This document shows positions 24,124 through 33,675 of a stretch of 64,000 bases of DNA, piece by piece. The notes beneath the pieces were generated by a model that was not told the DNA's origin, made no database searches, and saw nothing but the letters and a program-made list of their open reading frames with translations. Each line of letters opens with the position of its first letter. The stretch's first letter is position 1. Source of the stretch: Rhodospirillum sp. (GTDB taxonomy: Bacteria; Pseudomonadota; Alphaproteobacteria; Rhodospirillales; Rhodospirillaceae); the NCBI GenBank assembly GCA_021741145.1, contig JAIOYK010000017.1:1-64000 (forward strand). Direction: 5' to 3'. A program made the translations under genes and the position numbers.

Positions 24124-25392
24124 TCAGGAGGAAAAGTCTCGGTGGTAGGCGGGCAATCCGGCGCGGTTCAGAGCCTCGAGAATCTCCGTCAGATGGACAT
24201 GATCCCGGGCTTCCAGGATGACTCGGAGATCCGTGGATTTGACCGAGATGTCCGCGGTCAGCCGCTCATGGCGGACCTCCACGATATTGCCTCCGGCCTC
24301 GCCGATGACCGTCGCCACCTTGGCCAACTGGCCGGGCCGGTCATTCACCTGGATGGACAGGTGGGCGATGCGCCCCTCGCGCACCAAGCCGCGCATGATG
24401 ACCGAGGCCATGATCCGGGGGTCGATGTTGCCGCCGGTCAGCACCAAACCAACCGACCGCCCCTTGAAGCGCTCTGGTTCCGCGAGGAGGGCGGCTAGGG
24501 GCGTGGCGCCAGCGCCTTCGGCGACGGTCTTCTCCACGGTGAAATAGAGGTTGATGGCCGCCTCGATGGCTGGTTCGTCGACGAGAAGGATGTCCGACAC
24601 AAGCCGCCGCAACAGGGGCAGGGTGCGCGATCCCGGCTCCTTGACGGCGATCCCCTCGGCCACGGTGACCGCGCCCGTGGGGCGGGGCAGTCCCCTCAGG
24701 GCATTGTAGGCCGCGGGGTATTGGGAGGATTGGACGCCGATCAGTTCGATGTCCGGCTTCATTCCCTTGGCGGCGATGGCCATGCCCGCCAGCAGGCCGC
24801 CGCCGCCAACCGGAGCCACGAGAATCTCCAGGTCCGGGGCATCCTCGAGCATCTCCAGGGCCACGGTCCCCTGACCGGCGATCACCAAGGGATCATCGTA
24901 GGGATGGATGAGGGTCAAGCCCTCGGCTTCGGCGATCCGTTCCGCGGCCTGTCTCGATTCCGCGACCGTCTCCCCCTCCAAGACCACCCGGGCGCCATGG
25001 GCGCGGGTGTGTTGGACCTTCACGAAGGGCGTGTCCTCTGGCATGACGATCACCGCGGGAACGGCCATGCCCTTGGCATGGTAGGCCACCCCTTGGGCAT
25101 GGTTGCCCGCGCTCATCGCGATCACACCTCGGATCCGTTGGGCGTCGCTCAGGGCGTTCAGGCGGTTGAGCGCCCCTCGCTCCTTGAAGGACGCGGTGAA
25201 CTGGTGGTTTTCGAATTTGACGTGGACCCGGGCTCCGGTCAGGGCCGACAGGGTTCGCGACAGGTGCGTGGGGGTGCGCTGGATGGCGGAGCCAATGACC
25301 CGGGCCGCGGCTTGGACATCGGCCAGGGTTGGTGGCGGCTCCTGCTGTTCGACGGGCGGCCAGGGGGAGAGGTGGGGCGCTTCCGCGGGCAT
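24124..25392 (-). CDS. ilvA: threonine ammonia-lyase with ACT domain
   Basis: A 422-residue fold-type II PLP enzyme that converts threonine to 2-oxobutanoate and ammonia. The lysine-binding segment KFENHQFTASFKERGALNRL lies near residue 60, MSAGNHAQGVAYH near 92, and the phosphate-binding VGGGGLLAG near 195. A single C-terminal ACT-like domain follows from about 340 (LSIQVNDRPGQLAKVATVIGE). This is the short-regulatory-domain form, closer to TdcB-plus-ACT than to the long biosynthetic IlvA, so the symbol is tentative. The ATG at 25392 follows GGAG. The in-frame extension to 25467 would add 25 residues and is not needed. Confidence 0.88.
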   Translation of the reverse strand: MPAEAPHLSPWPPVEQQEPPPTLADVQAAARVIGSAIQRTPTHLSRTLSALTGARVHVKFENHQFTASFKERGALNRLNALSDAQRIRGVIAMSAGNHAQGVAYHAKGMAVPAVIVMPEDTPFVKVQHTRAHGARVVLEGETVAESRQAAERIAEAEGLTLIHPYDDPLVIAGQGTVALEMLEDAPDLEILVAPVGGGGLLAGMAIAAKGMKPDIELIGVQSSQYPAAYNALRGLPRPTGAVTVAEGIAVKEPGSRTLPLLRRLVSDILLVDEPAIEAAINLYFTVEKTVAEGAGATPLAALLAEPERFKGRSVGLVLTGGNIDPRIMASVIMRGLVREGRIAHLSIQVNDRPGQLAKVATVIGEAGGNIVEVRHERLTADISVKSTDLRVILEARDHVHLTEILEALNRAGLPAYHRDFSS

Positions 25393-25715
25393 GGGGAACT
25401 CCAGGGAAAGGGAGGCGCGGAAAATCGTCCAAATGCTTCGCGTATTGCGAATAGTTGCGAAACGCACATTGGGCGGATATCCGGTCTGAGGAATTTACGG
25501 ATTGATTTCATTGTGTTTTTTTTATCAGCCGAGTTGGCATGACCGATGCAAAGATAGGTGTGATCTCTGTTCCTTCCAAGGTCTCTTCCCAGGGAAGAGT
25601 TTGCAAGGGCCGCCTTTCCGGTGATAGCCGCTCGAAACCTTGCTGGTTTCCCGGTGGTTCCGAACCGCACTTCCCCGCCGCCAACCGGGGGCCGACATTT
25701 CGGACGGCTTCATCG

Positions 25716-25756
25716 GGCGGGACGATCCACATGTTGGATCGTCCCGCCTTTTTTTT
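25716..25756 (+). terminator. strong orphan rho-independent terminator
   Basis: A perfect 13-bp stem (GGCGGGACGATCC with GGATCGTCCCGCC) and seven-base loop are followed by eight T residues. No coding sequence on the plus strand ends upstream within this gap. It therefore ends either an unannotated small RNA or a lost gene's transcript. Confidence 0.85.
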
Positions 25757-25847
25757 GCTCCATGTTCGTCCTGTCGTCCGCTTCTCTCCAATTTGGGAGC
25801 CGATCCGGTGCGAACCGGTATTAGAATCCTTTCCAAGGCATGGGACG

Positions 25848-26142
25848 TCTGATAGCGTATGTTGAAGCGAGCATCTTTTACCAGGATGTCGTGATTGGAA
25901 CCTCGGACGATTTCGTCGCGCCGCCTGGGATGTCTTCACCGTCGGTGGTACGGGGGAGGTGGACGACTTCGGCCATGGAGGCGATGGCACGGGTAGGGTA
26001 TCCTTGTCGATATCCTCATTTTCTGTTCATCGACGGCGGGGCGGGCGTTGATACATTGGTTGCCCAAAACGCCGAGGACGTGAAGAGCCTAAAGTGGTAC
26101 GAGGTTCAGGGGGGCGAAATGATCAAAGTGGATCCGTATTCC
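25848..26142 (+). pseudogene. frameshifted C-terminal remnant of an RTX/FecR protein paralogue
   Basis: Three frames in succession resemble residues about 1653-1745 of the giant protein encoded downstream. First YVEASIFYQDVVIGTSDDF (intact copy: YMELNLSQDVVIGTSGDDYF), then in another frame DVFTVGGTGEVDDFGHGGDG (intact: DYFTISGTSGGEDFFYGGDG), then HFLFIDGGAGVDTLV and WYEVQGGEMIKVD (intact: LLFIDGGDGVDTLV, WTQVQGFEIIDID). Two frameshifts, near 25910 and 26010-26030, separate the parts. This shows an earlier tandem copy that has been mostly deleted. Confidence 0.8.
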
Positions 26143-26530
26143 ACGGTCCCCAGTCCCTCCTTCACAGTCCCTACCTTCCCAGTCCCTCTCGGCGGGGGCG
26201 TCTTGTCGGGCCAACGCATCATTGGATCCCTTCCCAAGCCGTGGGAAAGTTTGGTACCTTCCTGTCTTGGGTCCTCCTGTCTCTCTCCCTGGCGGCGGCT
26301 CCCAATGCGCGACCCCTTATGGTGGGGTGCTGGATCATTGACTTCTCGTCGCCCCGGTGCGCGGACCATGACAGGTACTCTATCTCGTTTTCCAGGGCTG
26401 TGATGGCTGTCGTGGGCGTTGCGCGGTGGTTGTCCTAGGGTTGGGGCCGATCTCCCATGGGGTGTCGATGAAAATCGGACCGGAGTGGGGAATACCGGAA
26501 TGACGGTGAGGCGCCGCGTCAGGCGGCCCG

Positions 26531-29500
26531 ATGGATGGATATGGTGGCATGAGCAAGATCCTGAGAGACGCGCCTAATCCCGATGGATGGCCCCGCCTTG
26601 GCGGAAGGTTCGGTCTGGATGGGGACCTCACGGAGGGGGGGGCGGGCAGCGGGTTTTCCCATGTGATGGAGGTCGGTGGGGCCGAGCGGGTCGACGTGGG
26701 CTCCGCGGACTTGTTGCTCAACGGATCCTATGACCGCGAGGGGAGTGATTTGATCCTGTCCGATGGCGCGGGCCGGACTCTTTTGCTGAAGGATTATTTC
26801 CTGGACGAAACCCCCGCCGATCTGGTCGTCGGCGAGGGGATGCGTCTGGATGGGGATCTGGTGGCTCGTCTGGCCGGGGGGCAGGCGCCCGCCCAGGTCG
26901 CCCAGGCCGCCACCCTGGGCGGTGGTGCCCTTGCCGCGGCCATCGGGACCGTGACCAAGGCCGCGGGGACGGTGACCGTGATCCGGACCGACGGTACGGA
27001 AGTGACGGTTCAATCGGGGGATCCCATTTTCCAGGGTGACGTGGTGGCCACCAGCGCCGATGGCGGTGTGGGCATCACCTTCCTGGACGGCTCGGCCTTC
27101 TCGCTGGGCGGGAGTGGCCGCATGGTGCTGGACGAACTGGTTTATGACCCGGGCACGGGGGAGGGATCCTCCTCGGTCAGTCTGGTGTCCGGCGTGTTTT
27201 CCTTCGTTTCGGGGGAGATCGCCAAGAGCGGTCCGGACGCGATGACCGTGACCACGCCGGTGGCGACCATTGGTATCCGCGGCACCAAGGGTGTGATCAA
27301 GCTGGTGGTGCCGGAGGGGATGGACCTGAGCGACATTGGTGCTCTGGCCAACCGGGCGGAGGCCCTGGGTCTCGAGTTCGAGGTCGTGTTGCTGCCCGAG
27401 GCCAACGGCATCACCGGTGAAATTGTCTTCACGGGGCTGAACGGTCAAACCCAGACCCTGAACGTGCCCTATGACGGCATCAAGGTGAACTTGGCCCAGA
27501 TCCTGGATCAGGTGGAATTGAGCGTCTCCCGTTTCTCCGCCAACCAGCTGGACATGGAGAACAGCGACCAGGGACGATCCCTGGAGTTCCTGCCTGATGG
27601 GAACACCGACCAACCGGACGGGACCGGGGATGACCAGGGAGGGGTCGACACCGATGGCGACGGTAAATCCCAGGTCAAGGAAATCATCGACCAGGATCCC
27701 AATTACGCCGACCCCTATGACGTGGTCGGCAAGGGTCTCGGCACGGGCGGAGGAGGGAACTCCGGGGATACCAACAAATTCGTCAAGGAGATCCTGAAAG
27801 CTGTCCTGCCAGTCGGTTCCTCGAATGGCGACACCACGCAAACCGGCGACGAGGGCGACGGGGGCGAGGGGGGCGACATTGGGGGGGGCGACATAGGGAA
27901 TACGGATGAGCCGATCCCGCCCGATGACTCTATTGGAGATGTCACGGAGAAGGTCACCTACGACTCGAGTGGCCGCATTATCGTCGCCTTTTCCGGCGGC
28001 GTTTACGACGCCTCCAATTCCACGGACAGCCTGAGCGTCACCGGCGGTTCCTCGGGTGATACCATCACCACGGGCAGCGGCAATGACGAGGTCTTTGGTG
28101 GCGCGGGGAACGACACCATCAAGACCAATGGGGGCAATGACATTGTCTACGGTGGGTCCGGAGCCGACGTCATCATCGGCGGATCCGGCCAGGGCAATGA
28201 CACCTATTTCGGCGGCTCCAGCGAGACCGTGGACGACAGTGATTCCGACTGGGTGAAGTACCCCTCCGCGACCCGCTCGATCACCGTCGACCTGTCCACC
28301 GGCAAAGCCAAGGGCGCCGACATCGATACCGATATCCTCTATGGCATCGAGAATGTCTTGGGGGGAGATGGGTCCGACACCATTACCGGCAATTCCAAGG
28401 CCAATATTCTGCAGGGCGGCAGTGGTGACGACACCCTGGACGGCGGCGCCGGGAATGACACCCTGGAAGGGGGCGGTGGCAACGACACCTTTGTCTATTC
28501 CTCGGGCACGGATACTTACAGCGGTGGTTCCGGGACCGATGTCCTGCTGGTGAGGAATGGCAAGACCTTGACGCTGGGCTCCACATGGCAGAGCGGGTCT
28601 TCCAGCCTGGAAAGCATTACGCTGGGCTCTGGGGCGAATACCCTGGCTATTGGGGCGACGACCTCCTGGTCCGCCATTTTCGGCACCACCCTTTATGTGA
28701 TGGCGGGCAGCGACGACACGGTTTCGGGAACCGGGTGGAGTTATCAGGGGACCGTGACCAGCGGTGGGGTGACCTACAATTCCTGGAGCCAGGACGGCTA
28801 TACGATCAACGTCCAGTCCGGCGCTCTCCTGAGTGGTTTGACCACAACGATCGCGACCACGGGGTCCACCATTACTTGGGATCATGGGGCCAACACGACC
28901 GCCTTCTCCGACGCGGCCAACTGGAGTACCGATACTATACCCGGGTCGACGGATATCGCGGTCATACAGACGGAAGGCACGGTCGCGCTCTCTTCGGTCA
29001 AGACCTTATCGTCCCTGTCTCTGAGCAATTCAGCGGTGCTTACGGTGTCGGAGGGGTTGGTACTGACCAATGGGGGGAGTATCGAGGAAGGCTCCAAGAT
29101 AAAACTGGCTTCGGGGGGGACCCTGGACACCGACGGAACCGTGACGTTTGATGGGCGGCTGTATTTGGAAAGTGCCGGAACCTTAAGTGGCGACGGAGTC
29201 ATCAATATAAACAGAGATGGGATATTTTTGCCGTCGGGGGGAACCTTAGCCATTGACGGGGTGACTCTGAACTTAAACAATAATTTGACCCTGGGTGGGT
29301 CTTTTGTTCAAAGCAATTCCAGCACCGTTGTCGTCGCAGCCGGTCAGACATTTTCGATTAACGACTCCGGCTCTATTTCCGGAACTGGGACCTTTCAGAT
29401 CCTGGGTACGGTGGATGTTTCTCTCGAAAATCAGGGAGAGCTGCAACTGCAGCAGGCGGAGAGCTTCACTTTCGGTGGATCGAATACGGTCCTGTCCAGC

Positions 29501-32119
29501 GGCGGCAAGATTATCGCCTCTGGGTCGATCAGCCTGGGAAGTGGAACCTACGCCGGGGCCATTGAAACGGGCGAGGGTACGACGGTCACCCTGACCGGCT
29601 CGCAGACCTATAATTCCGGTCTCTCCTGGTCCGGATATGGGACCTTCCTGCTGAGCAGCGGCATCATCGCCCTGAACACGGATTTGTCCACCGATGTGAC
29701 CTTGGAGTTTTACGGATCCAACCGGATCACCGGGACCGGGACGCTGACGGTCGACACCTTTGACCAGTCGTCTTCCGCGGGCACCGTGGATTTCGACGCC
29801 GCCTTGCTGAAGGTCGCTTATGGTGGCGGGATATCGGGGTCCTCGCTGACGGGAGACGGGACCCTGCAACTTGATGGTGGGACCTTCATCGTGTCCGGCG
29901 AGACCGATGGAACCACGGTCATGACCCTGGATACGGTGGTCAAAAGTGGCGCCACCCTGGCGGTGCGGGCGACCAGCCAAGCCACCACTTTGGACCTGGA
30001 CGCCAATGGCGAAACGGGATCCCTGACCATAGACAGCGGCGGTACGCTGATCCTGGATCAGTACAATGGGGGTGAGTCCGGCTTTGGGGTCACTCTGGAT
30101 GCCGGAACGGGGACGATCACGAACAATGGCTCGATCCTCGTCGACGATACCTTGGGTGGGACGACCGGTGTCGTCAACATCAATGGAGCGTTCGTGCAAG
30201 GATCGTCGGGGACGCTGAACATAAACAGCACCCTGTATTTCGCTCCCGGCGCGGGCAAGGTGGCGGACCTGTCCAACGGCACCGTCGACCTGGAAGGCGG
30301 GCAAACAATTTACGTCAGCAGCGGGACCCTGGCCACCGGCGCCGGGACGACCTATGGAGGAAGTGGGACGCGAACCTTGCAGTTCCTGGATGGGACGACC
30401 TGGCGCATGGGGGCCGACTACACCATCGGTTCCAGCACCTTCCAGATCGGACTCACGGGGGCGGTTTCCGTTGTCGCGGCCTCGGGGGTGTCGCCGACCC
30501 TGACCAATGCGGGGACGGCGGCTTTCTTCAGTGACGATACCATCGGCGTGGATGTGGTCAATACCGGGACCTTGTCGTTTCACGGCAATGACGCGGCAAC
30601 CGGTCAGGATGGTGGATCGACGCTGAGCGGTGATTTGACGAACGAGGCTTCGGCGGTGGTGTCTATTTACACGGGCGCCAGAGGAAACAACATGACCACG
30701 ACGGTGGGCGGGACCATCGACAACAGCGGTTCGTTCCTGTTCGATAATCAGGGGGACTATACGGGGAACTTGACGTTCGACTTGGACACCCGTGACTTCA
30801 ACAACTCCGGTACCGTACAGTTCGCCGTCTCGGCGGATACCAACTATGCTATTCGTTCCACCTTCAACAACAGTGGGACGGTGGATTTGCAGCAGGACGC
30901 CGGGTTCAGTGGCGGGGATTTCACCAACCTCTCGGGGGGTACGATTTGGTTGGACAACGACAGCACGCTGTCCTGGCGTCCCGATAATTCCAGCGGCACC
31001 TTCACGAATGGCGATGGCGGTCTTATCCAGGGGACGGGCACCATCAGCCTGTTTCATTCCTCGACGGAAACCTCCCTGACCCTGATCAATAACGGAACGC
31101 TGAGCCCGGGTGTGGCGACAGAGAGCTTGTCGTCCGACAACTACGGGTCATTGACCATCAGCGGGAACCTGACGGCCAAGGCGACGTCCCTGGTGGCCTT
31201 GGACTTGGATCTGTCGGGAGGATCCAACCATGATGTGCTGACGGTGACCCAAACCTTCACCATGGCGGGTACCCTGGATATTCATCTCAATAACGCGGGG
31301 GAGGAAGTTTCCGGGGCCTATACGGGGGATACGGGCAGTTATACGGGGTACCTGACCGCGGGCACCCTTACCGGGCAGTTCGACGAGATCACGGGGATGA
31401 ATAGCACGGACAACACGTCGGTCGCTGTCTATGCGCATGTGGTCGGTACGACGGAATTGGGGTTCGAGTCCCTGGCGGCCAGTTCCATCGTCGACTACAT
31501 GGAACTTAACTTGAGCCAGGATGTGGTGATCGGTACTTCGGGGGACGATTACTTCACCATTAGTGGGACCTCTGGCGGCGAGGATTTCTTCTATGGCGGG
31601 GACGGCAAGGACACTGTTTTCCTGGAAAACCTACACCTACTCTTCATCGACGGGGGAGACGGAGTCGATACGCTGGTCCTCCAAGGGAGCCAGGATTTGT
31701 CCACCCTGTCATGGACCCAGGTGCAAGGGTTCGAAATCATCGACATCGACACGGGTTGGGGCACCTTGACGATTGATGACACGATTGTCCGGGCCTTGGC
31801 CTCGGGAACGAATGCCTATCTGGATACGGCGGTCACGGCCTATAACACGGCCGCTAGTACATCCTTCGCCACCACCGATGCCTTGGTCATCAACATGGGG
31901 GACATGGAGGGCAGTGATGACGTGGTCCTGTCGGACGCCAGTGGAACCTGGACCAACCAAGGCACCATTGAGCTGGACCTTGATGGATCGGCCGGAACGG
32001 AATCCTATACCGTTTTCAGCAGCAGCAATGGCGCCACGGTCTATGTCACCGACGGGCTGAGCGACAGTGACGGTGGCACCTACGCTGATATCGGTAATTT
32101 TTTTTCTGATCCCACGTAA
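26531..32119 (+). CDS. giant FecR/RTX/beta-strand-repeat surface protein
   Basis: A 1862-residue acidic secreted-type protein. Residues 1-110 form an N-terminal module. A FecR-like domain covers about 140-260 and includes FQGDVVATSADGGVGITFLDGS and ATIGIRGTKG. A Gly/Asp linker with DTDGDGKSQ lies near 370. RTX calcium repeats (GGSGDDTLDGGAGNDTLEGG type) occupy about 505-655. A long Gly/Ser/Thr-rich beta-strand-repeat region spans about 780-1640. A last RTX-like patch (GTSGDDYF, YGGDGKDTV) lies near 1665-1685 before a C-terminal domain. No Sec signal is present, so type I secretion is likely, although no T1SS genes are in the window. The role is probably adhesin or biofilm matrix. The start is 26531 or 26549. 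Confidence 0.82.
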   Translation: MDGYGGMSKILRDAPNPDGWPRLGGRFGLDGDLTEGGAGSGFSHVMEVGGAERVDVGSADLLLNGSYDREGSDLILSDGAGRTLLLKDYFLDETPADLVVGEGMRLDGDLVARLAGGQAPAQVAQAATLGGGALAAAIGTVTKAAGTVTVIRTDGTEVTVQSGDPIFQGDVVATSADGGVGITFLDGSAFSLGGSGRMVLDELVYDPGTGEGSSSVSLVSGVFSFVSGEIAKSGPDAMTVTTPVATIGIRGTKGVIKLVVPEGMDLSDIGALANRAEALGLEFEVVLLPEANGITGEIVFTGLNGQTQTLNVPYDGIKVNLAQILDQVELSVSRFSANQLDMENSDQGRSLEFLPDGNTDQPDGTGDDQGGVDTDGDGKSQVKEIIDQDPNYADPYDVVGKGLGTGGGGNSGDTNKFVKEILKAVLPVGSSNGDTTQTGDEGDGGEGGDIGGGDIGNTDEPIPPDDSIGDVTEKVTYDSSGRIIVAFSGGVYDASNSTDSLSVTGGSSGDTITTGSGNDEVFGGAGNDTIKTNGGNDIVYGGSGADVIIGGSGQGNDTYFGGSSETVDDSDSDWVKYPSATRSITVDLSTGKAKGADIDTDILYGIENVLGGDGSDTITGNSKANILQGGSGDDTLDGGAGNDTLEGGGGNDTFVYSSGTDTYSGGSGTDVLLVRNGKTLTLGSTWQSGSSSLESITLGSGANTLAIGATTSWSAIFGTTLYVMAGSDDTVSGTGWSYQGTVTSGGVTYNSWSQDGYTINVQSGALLSGLTTTIATTGSTITWDHGANTTAFSDAANWSTDTIPGSTDIAVIQTEGTVALSSVKTLSSLSLSNSAVLTVSEGLVLTNGGSIEEGSKIKLASGGTLDTDGTVTFDGRLYLESAGTLSGDGVININRDGIFLPSGGTLAIDGVTLNLNNNLTLGGSFVQSNSSTVVVAAGQTFSINDSGSISGTGTFQILGTVDVSLENQGELQLQQAESFTFGGSNTVLSSGGKIIASGSISLGSGTYAGAIETGEGTTVTLTGSQTYNSGLSWSGYGTFLLSSGIIALNTDLSTDVTLEFYGSNRITGTGTLTVDTFDQSSSAGTVDFDAALLKVAYGGGISGSSLTGDGTLQLDGGTFIVSGETDGTTVMTLDTVVKSGATLAVRATSQATTLDLDANGETGSLTIDSGGTLILDQYNGGESGFGVTLDAGTGTITNNGSILVDDTLGGTTGVVNINGAFVQGSSGTLNINSTLYFAPGAGKVADLSNGTVDLEGGQTIYVSSGTLATGAGTTYGGSGTRTLQFLDGTTWRMGADYTIGSSTFQIGLTGAVSVVAASGVSPTLTNAGTAAFFSDDTIGVDVVNTGTLSFHGNDAATGQDGGSTLSGDLTNEASAVVSIYTGARGNNMTTTVGGTIDNSGSFLFDNQGDYTGNLTFDLDTRDFNNSGTVQFAVSADTNYAIRSTFNNSGTVDLQQDAGFSGGDFTNLSGGTIWLDNDSTLSWRPDNSSGTFTNGDGGLIQGTGTISLFHSSTETSLTLINNGTLSPGVATESLSSDNYGSLTISGNLTAKATSLVALDLDLSGGSNHDVLTVTQTFTMAGTLDIHLNNAGEEVSGAYTGDTGSYTGYLTAGTLTGQFDEITGMNSTDNTSVAVYAHVVGTTELGFESLAASSIVDYMELNLSQDVVIGTSGDDYFTISGTSGGEDFFYGGDGKDTVFLENLHLLFIDGGDGVDTLVLQGSQDLSTLSWTQVQGFEIIDIDTGWGTLTIDDTIVRALASGTNAYLDTAVTAYNTAASTSFATTDALVINMGDMEGSDDVVLSDASGTWTNQGTIELDLDGSAGTESYTVFSSSNGATVYVTDGLSDSDGGTYADIGNFFSDPT

Positions 32120-32138
32120 GTCATGGGGGGGATGCCCC

Positions 32139-33443
32139 TCAATCCCGGGCATCCTTGCGGCGCCACCAATGCATCATCAGGGGGGCGAAGTGGGTGATCA
32201 AACCGTGGAAGGGCAGACTTCGCGGCTTGCCGCCGTCGGGCAGGTCCAGCGCCTTGAAGGGCACGCCCGCCGCGGCCCGGGCGAGGTCCCGACCAACGGC
32301 CATACCCAGCGCCATGCCCCGGCCATTGTAGCCAATCGCCGTCACCAGCCCCGGCGCCAGTTCGTGGAAGCGGGGGTGGAAGTCGGGGGTGAAACCCAAG
32401 TGGCCCCGCCAGCAGTGGGCGATTTCTCGCTTGCCCGCCTGGGGGAAAACCTCGGCGATGCGGGCCTGGGTCCGGGCCTTGGCCTGCTCCGCCGTGGCGG
32501 AGCGGTTCGGTAGGGTGCAACCACTCACCAGCCGCCCATCCTTGGTCTTGCGAAAGAAATACAGGTCCCCATGGGTGTCGGACACGGAGAGGTCCGCGGG
32601 GAGGATGCTGTCCAAGACCTCCGGCTCCAGAACCTCGGTGCTCATCTGGAAGTTCAGGACGGGCACGATGGAGGTCCGCAGTCCCGGCCAAAGGGCTTGG
32701 GTATAGGCGTTGGTGGCCAGGATCACCCAGTCGCAATCCACATATCCCTGGGCCGTTCGCACCCGCCACCCGCCGGTGCCTGGTCGTTCAAGCTTGGTCA
32801 CGGGGGATTGGGCGTGGAGGCTCGCCCCCTGTCCCTTGGCCGCCTGGGCAAGCCCCCGGGTTAGGGCCAACGGGTTCACATGGCCACCGCTGGGACAGAG
32901 CATGCCGCCGTGCCAATAGCGGGTTCCGGTCAGGGCGGCGCATTCCTCGGCCTCGACCATCCGGCAGTTCAGTCCCGCGGCGCTCCATTCCGATTGCCGC
33001 TGGCGGAGTCCGCCCAGGCGGCTGGGGCGGTGGGCCGGTTGCATCCACCCGTGGTTCACGGCCTCGCATTGGATCTGGAAGCGATCGATGATCGAGAAGG
33101 TCAGGGCCGCCGATCCCCCGACAAGGCGTGAAAAGCGCTCTCCGGCGCCGGGCCAACGGGCGATCAAATCACTGGGGCCGGGCTTCGACAGGGTGGGAAT
33201 GATATGGCCACTGTTGCGGCCCGATCCGCCAAACCCAGCCTCGTCGGCCTCCAGCAGGGTGACCGACAGGCCCCCTTCGGCGGCATGCAGGGCCGCGGAC
33301 AAACCGGTGATGCCCGCGCCGACCACGACGAGATCAGCCTTGGTCGCGCCCAGAAGGGAGGGCATCTCCGGAGTGGGGGGCGCCGTTTGGGCCCATTGTG
33401 TATTGGCCAGAACATCCACATCCAAAGGTAAATTCTTGCCCAA
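32139..33443 (-). CDS. FAD-dependent amine oxidase (DAO family, PuuB-like)
   Basis: A 434-residue flavoprotein of the glycine/D-amino-acid oxidase family. The FAD motif VVVGAGITGLSAALHAAEGG lies near residue 39 and is followed by GGSGRNSGHIIPT near 72. The C-terminal GYNGRGMALGMAVGRDLA near 375 matches gamma-glutamylputrescine oxidoreductase-like enzymes, which oxidise a secondary amine while reducing oxygen. It is divergent from the thiazoline-hydrolase/ABC transporter operon across tandem operator repeats, so it probably belongs to the same pathway and generates an intermediate by oxidising a C-N bond. Confidence 0.82.
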   Translation of the reverse strand: MGKNLPLDVDVLANTQWAQTAPPTPEMPSLLGATKADLVVVGAGITGLSAALHAAEGGLSVTLLEADEAGFGGSGRNSGHIIPTLSKPGPSDLIARWPGAGERFSRLVGGSAALTFSIIDRFQIQCEAVNHGWMQPAHRPSRLGGLRQRQSEWSAAGLNCRMVEAEECAALTGTRYWHGGMLCPSGGHVNPLALTRGLAQAAKGQGASLHAQSPVTKLERPGTGGWRVRTAQGYVDCDWVILATNAYTQALWPGLRTSIVPVLNFQMSTEVLEPEVLDSILPADLSVSDTHGDLYFFRKTKDGRLVSGCTLPNRSATAEQAKARTQARIAEVFPQAGKREIAHCWRGHLGFTPDFHPRFHELAPGLVTAIGYNGRGMALGMAVGRDLARAAAGVPFKALDLPDGGKPRSLPFHGLITHFAPLMMHWWRRKDARD

Positions 33444-33513
33444 AACACACCTCTCGCGCCGAAGGAAAAAGCTCTCCCTGTAAAGGGTAGGGTGGTATCG
33501 CGGCGAGGCGTAC

Positions 33514-33569
33514 CAATTTATTGTCCTGGGGACAATCGGGTCAATTTATTGTCCTGGAGACAATCTGGC
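33514..33569. promoter_or_regulatory. tandem 28-bp operator repeats
   Basis: Two consecutive 28-bp copies begin CAATTTATTGTCCTGG. Each contains an inverted repeat, ATTGTCC-TGG-GGACAAT in the first and ATTGTC-CTGGA-GACAAT in the second. They sit between the divergent oxidase and hydrolase/transporter genes, suggesting one regulator controls both. No regulator gene lies in this locus; a GntR-type dimer would suit such a site. Confidence 0.65.
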
Positions 33570-33675
33570 GCTTGCGATGTTGCGGTGCGATGACAAACCT
33601 TGTAATCGGGACGGAATGAGGTTCAGTCCTATTCCATGTGATCATATTGAATTGCCCTGGAAGGTTTTCGAGACC

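Larger units (their letters stand above)
25393..26530. other. 1.1-kb gap with orphan terminator and pseudogene remnant
   Basis: No intact gene could be supported. The segment contains the leader of the ammonia-lyase, a strong terminator at 25716-25756, a decayed copy of the downstream giant protein's C-terminus, three CAGTCCCT repeats within 26144-26182, and about 350 bp before the giant gene in which I see nothing recognisable. Confidence 0.6.

Noticed and set aside
26144-26182. three CAGTCCCT repeats as a CRISPR-like array
   Set aside because: The units are only 8 bp with irregular short spacing and no cas genes, so this is simple sequence repetition.
26519-31057. 788- and 594-codon minus-strand frames
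   Set aside because: Both are antisense to the giant RTX protein and arise from its repetitive codons; no domain is recognisable.
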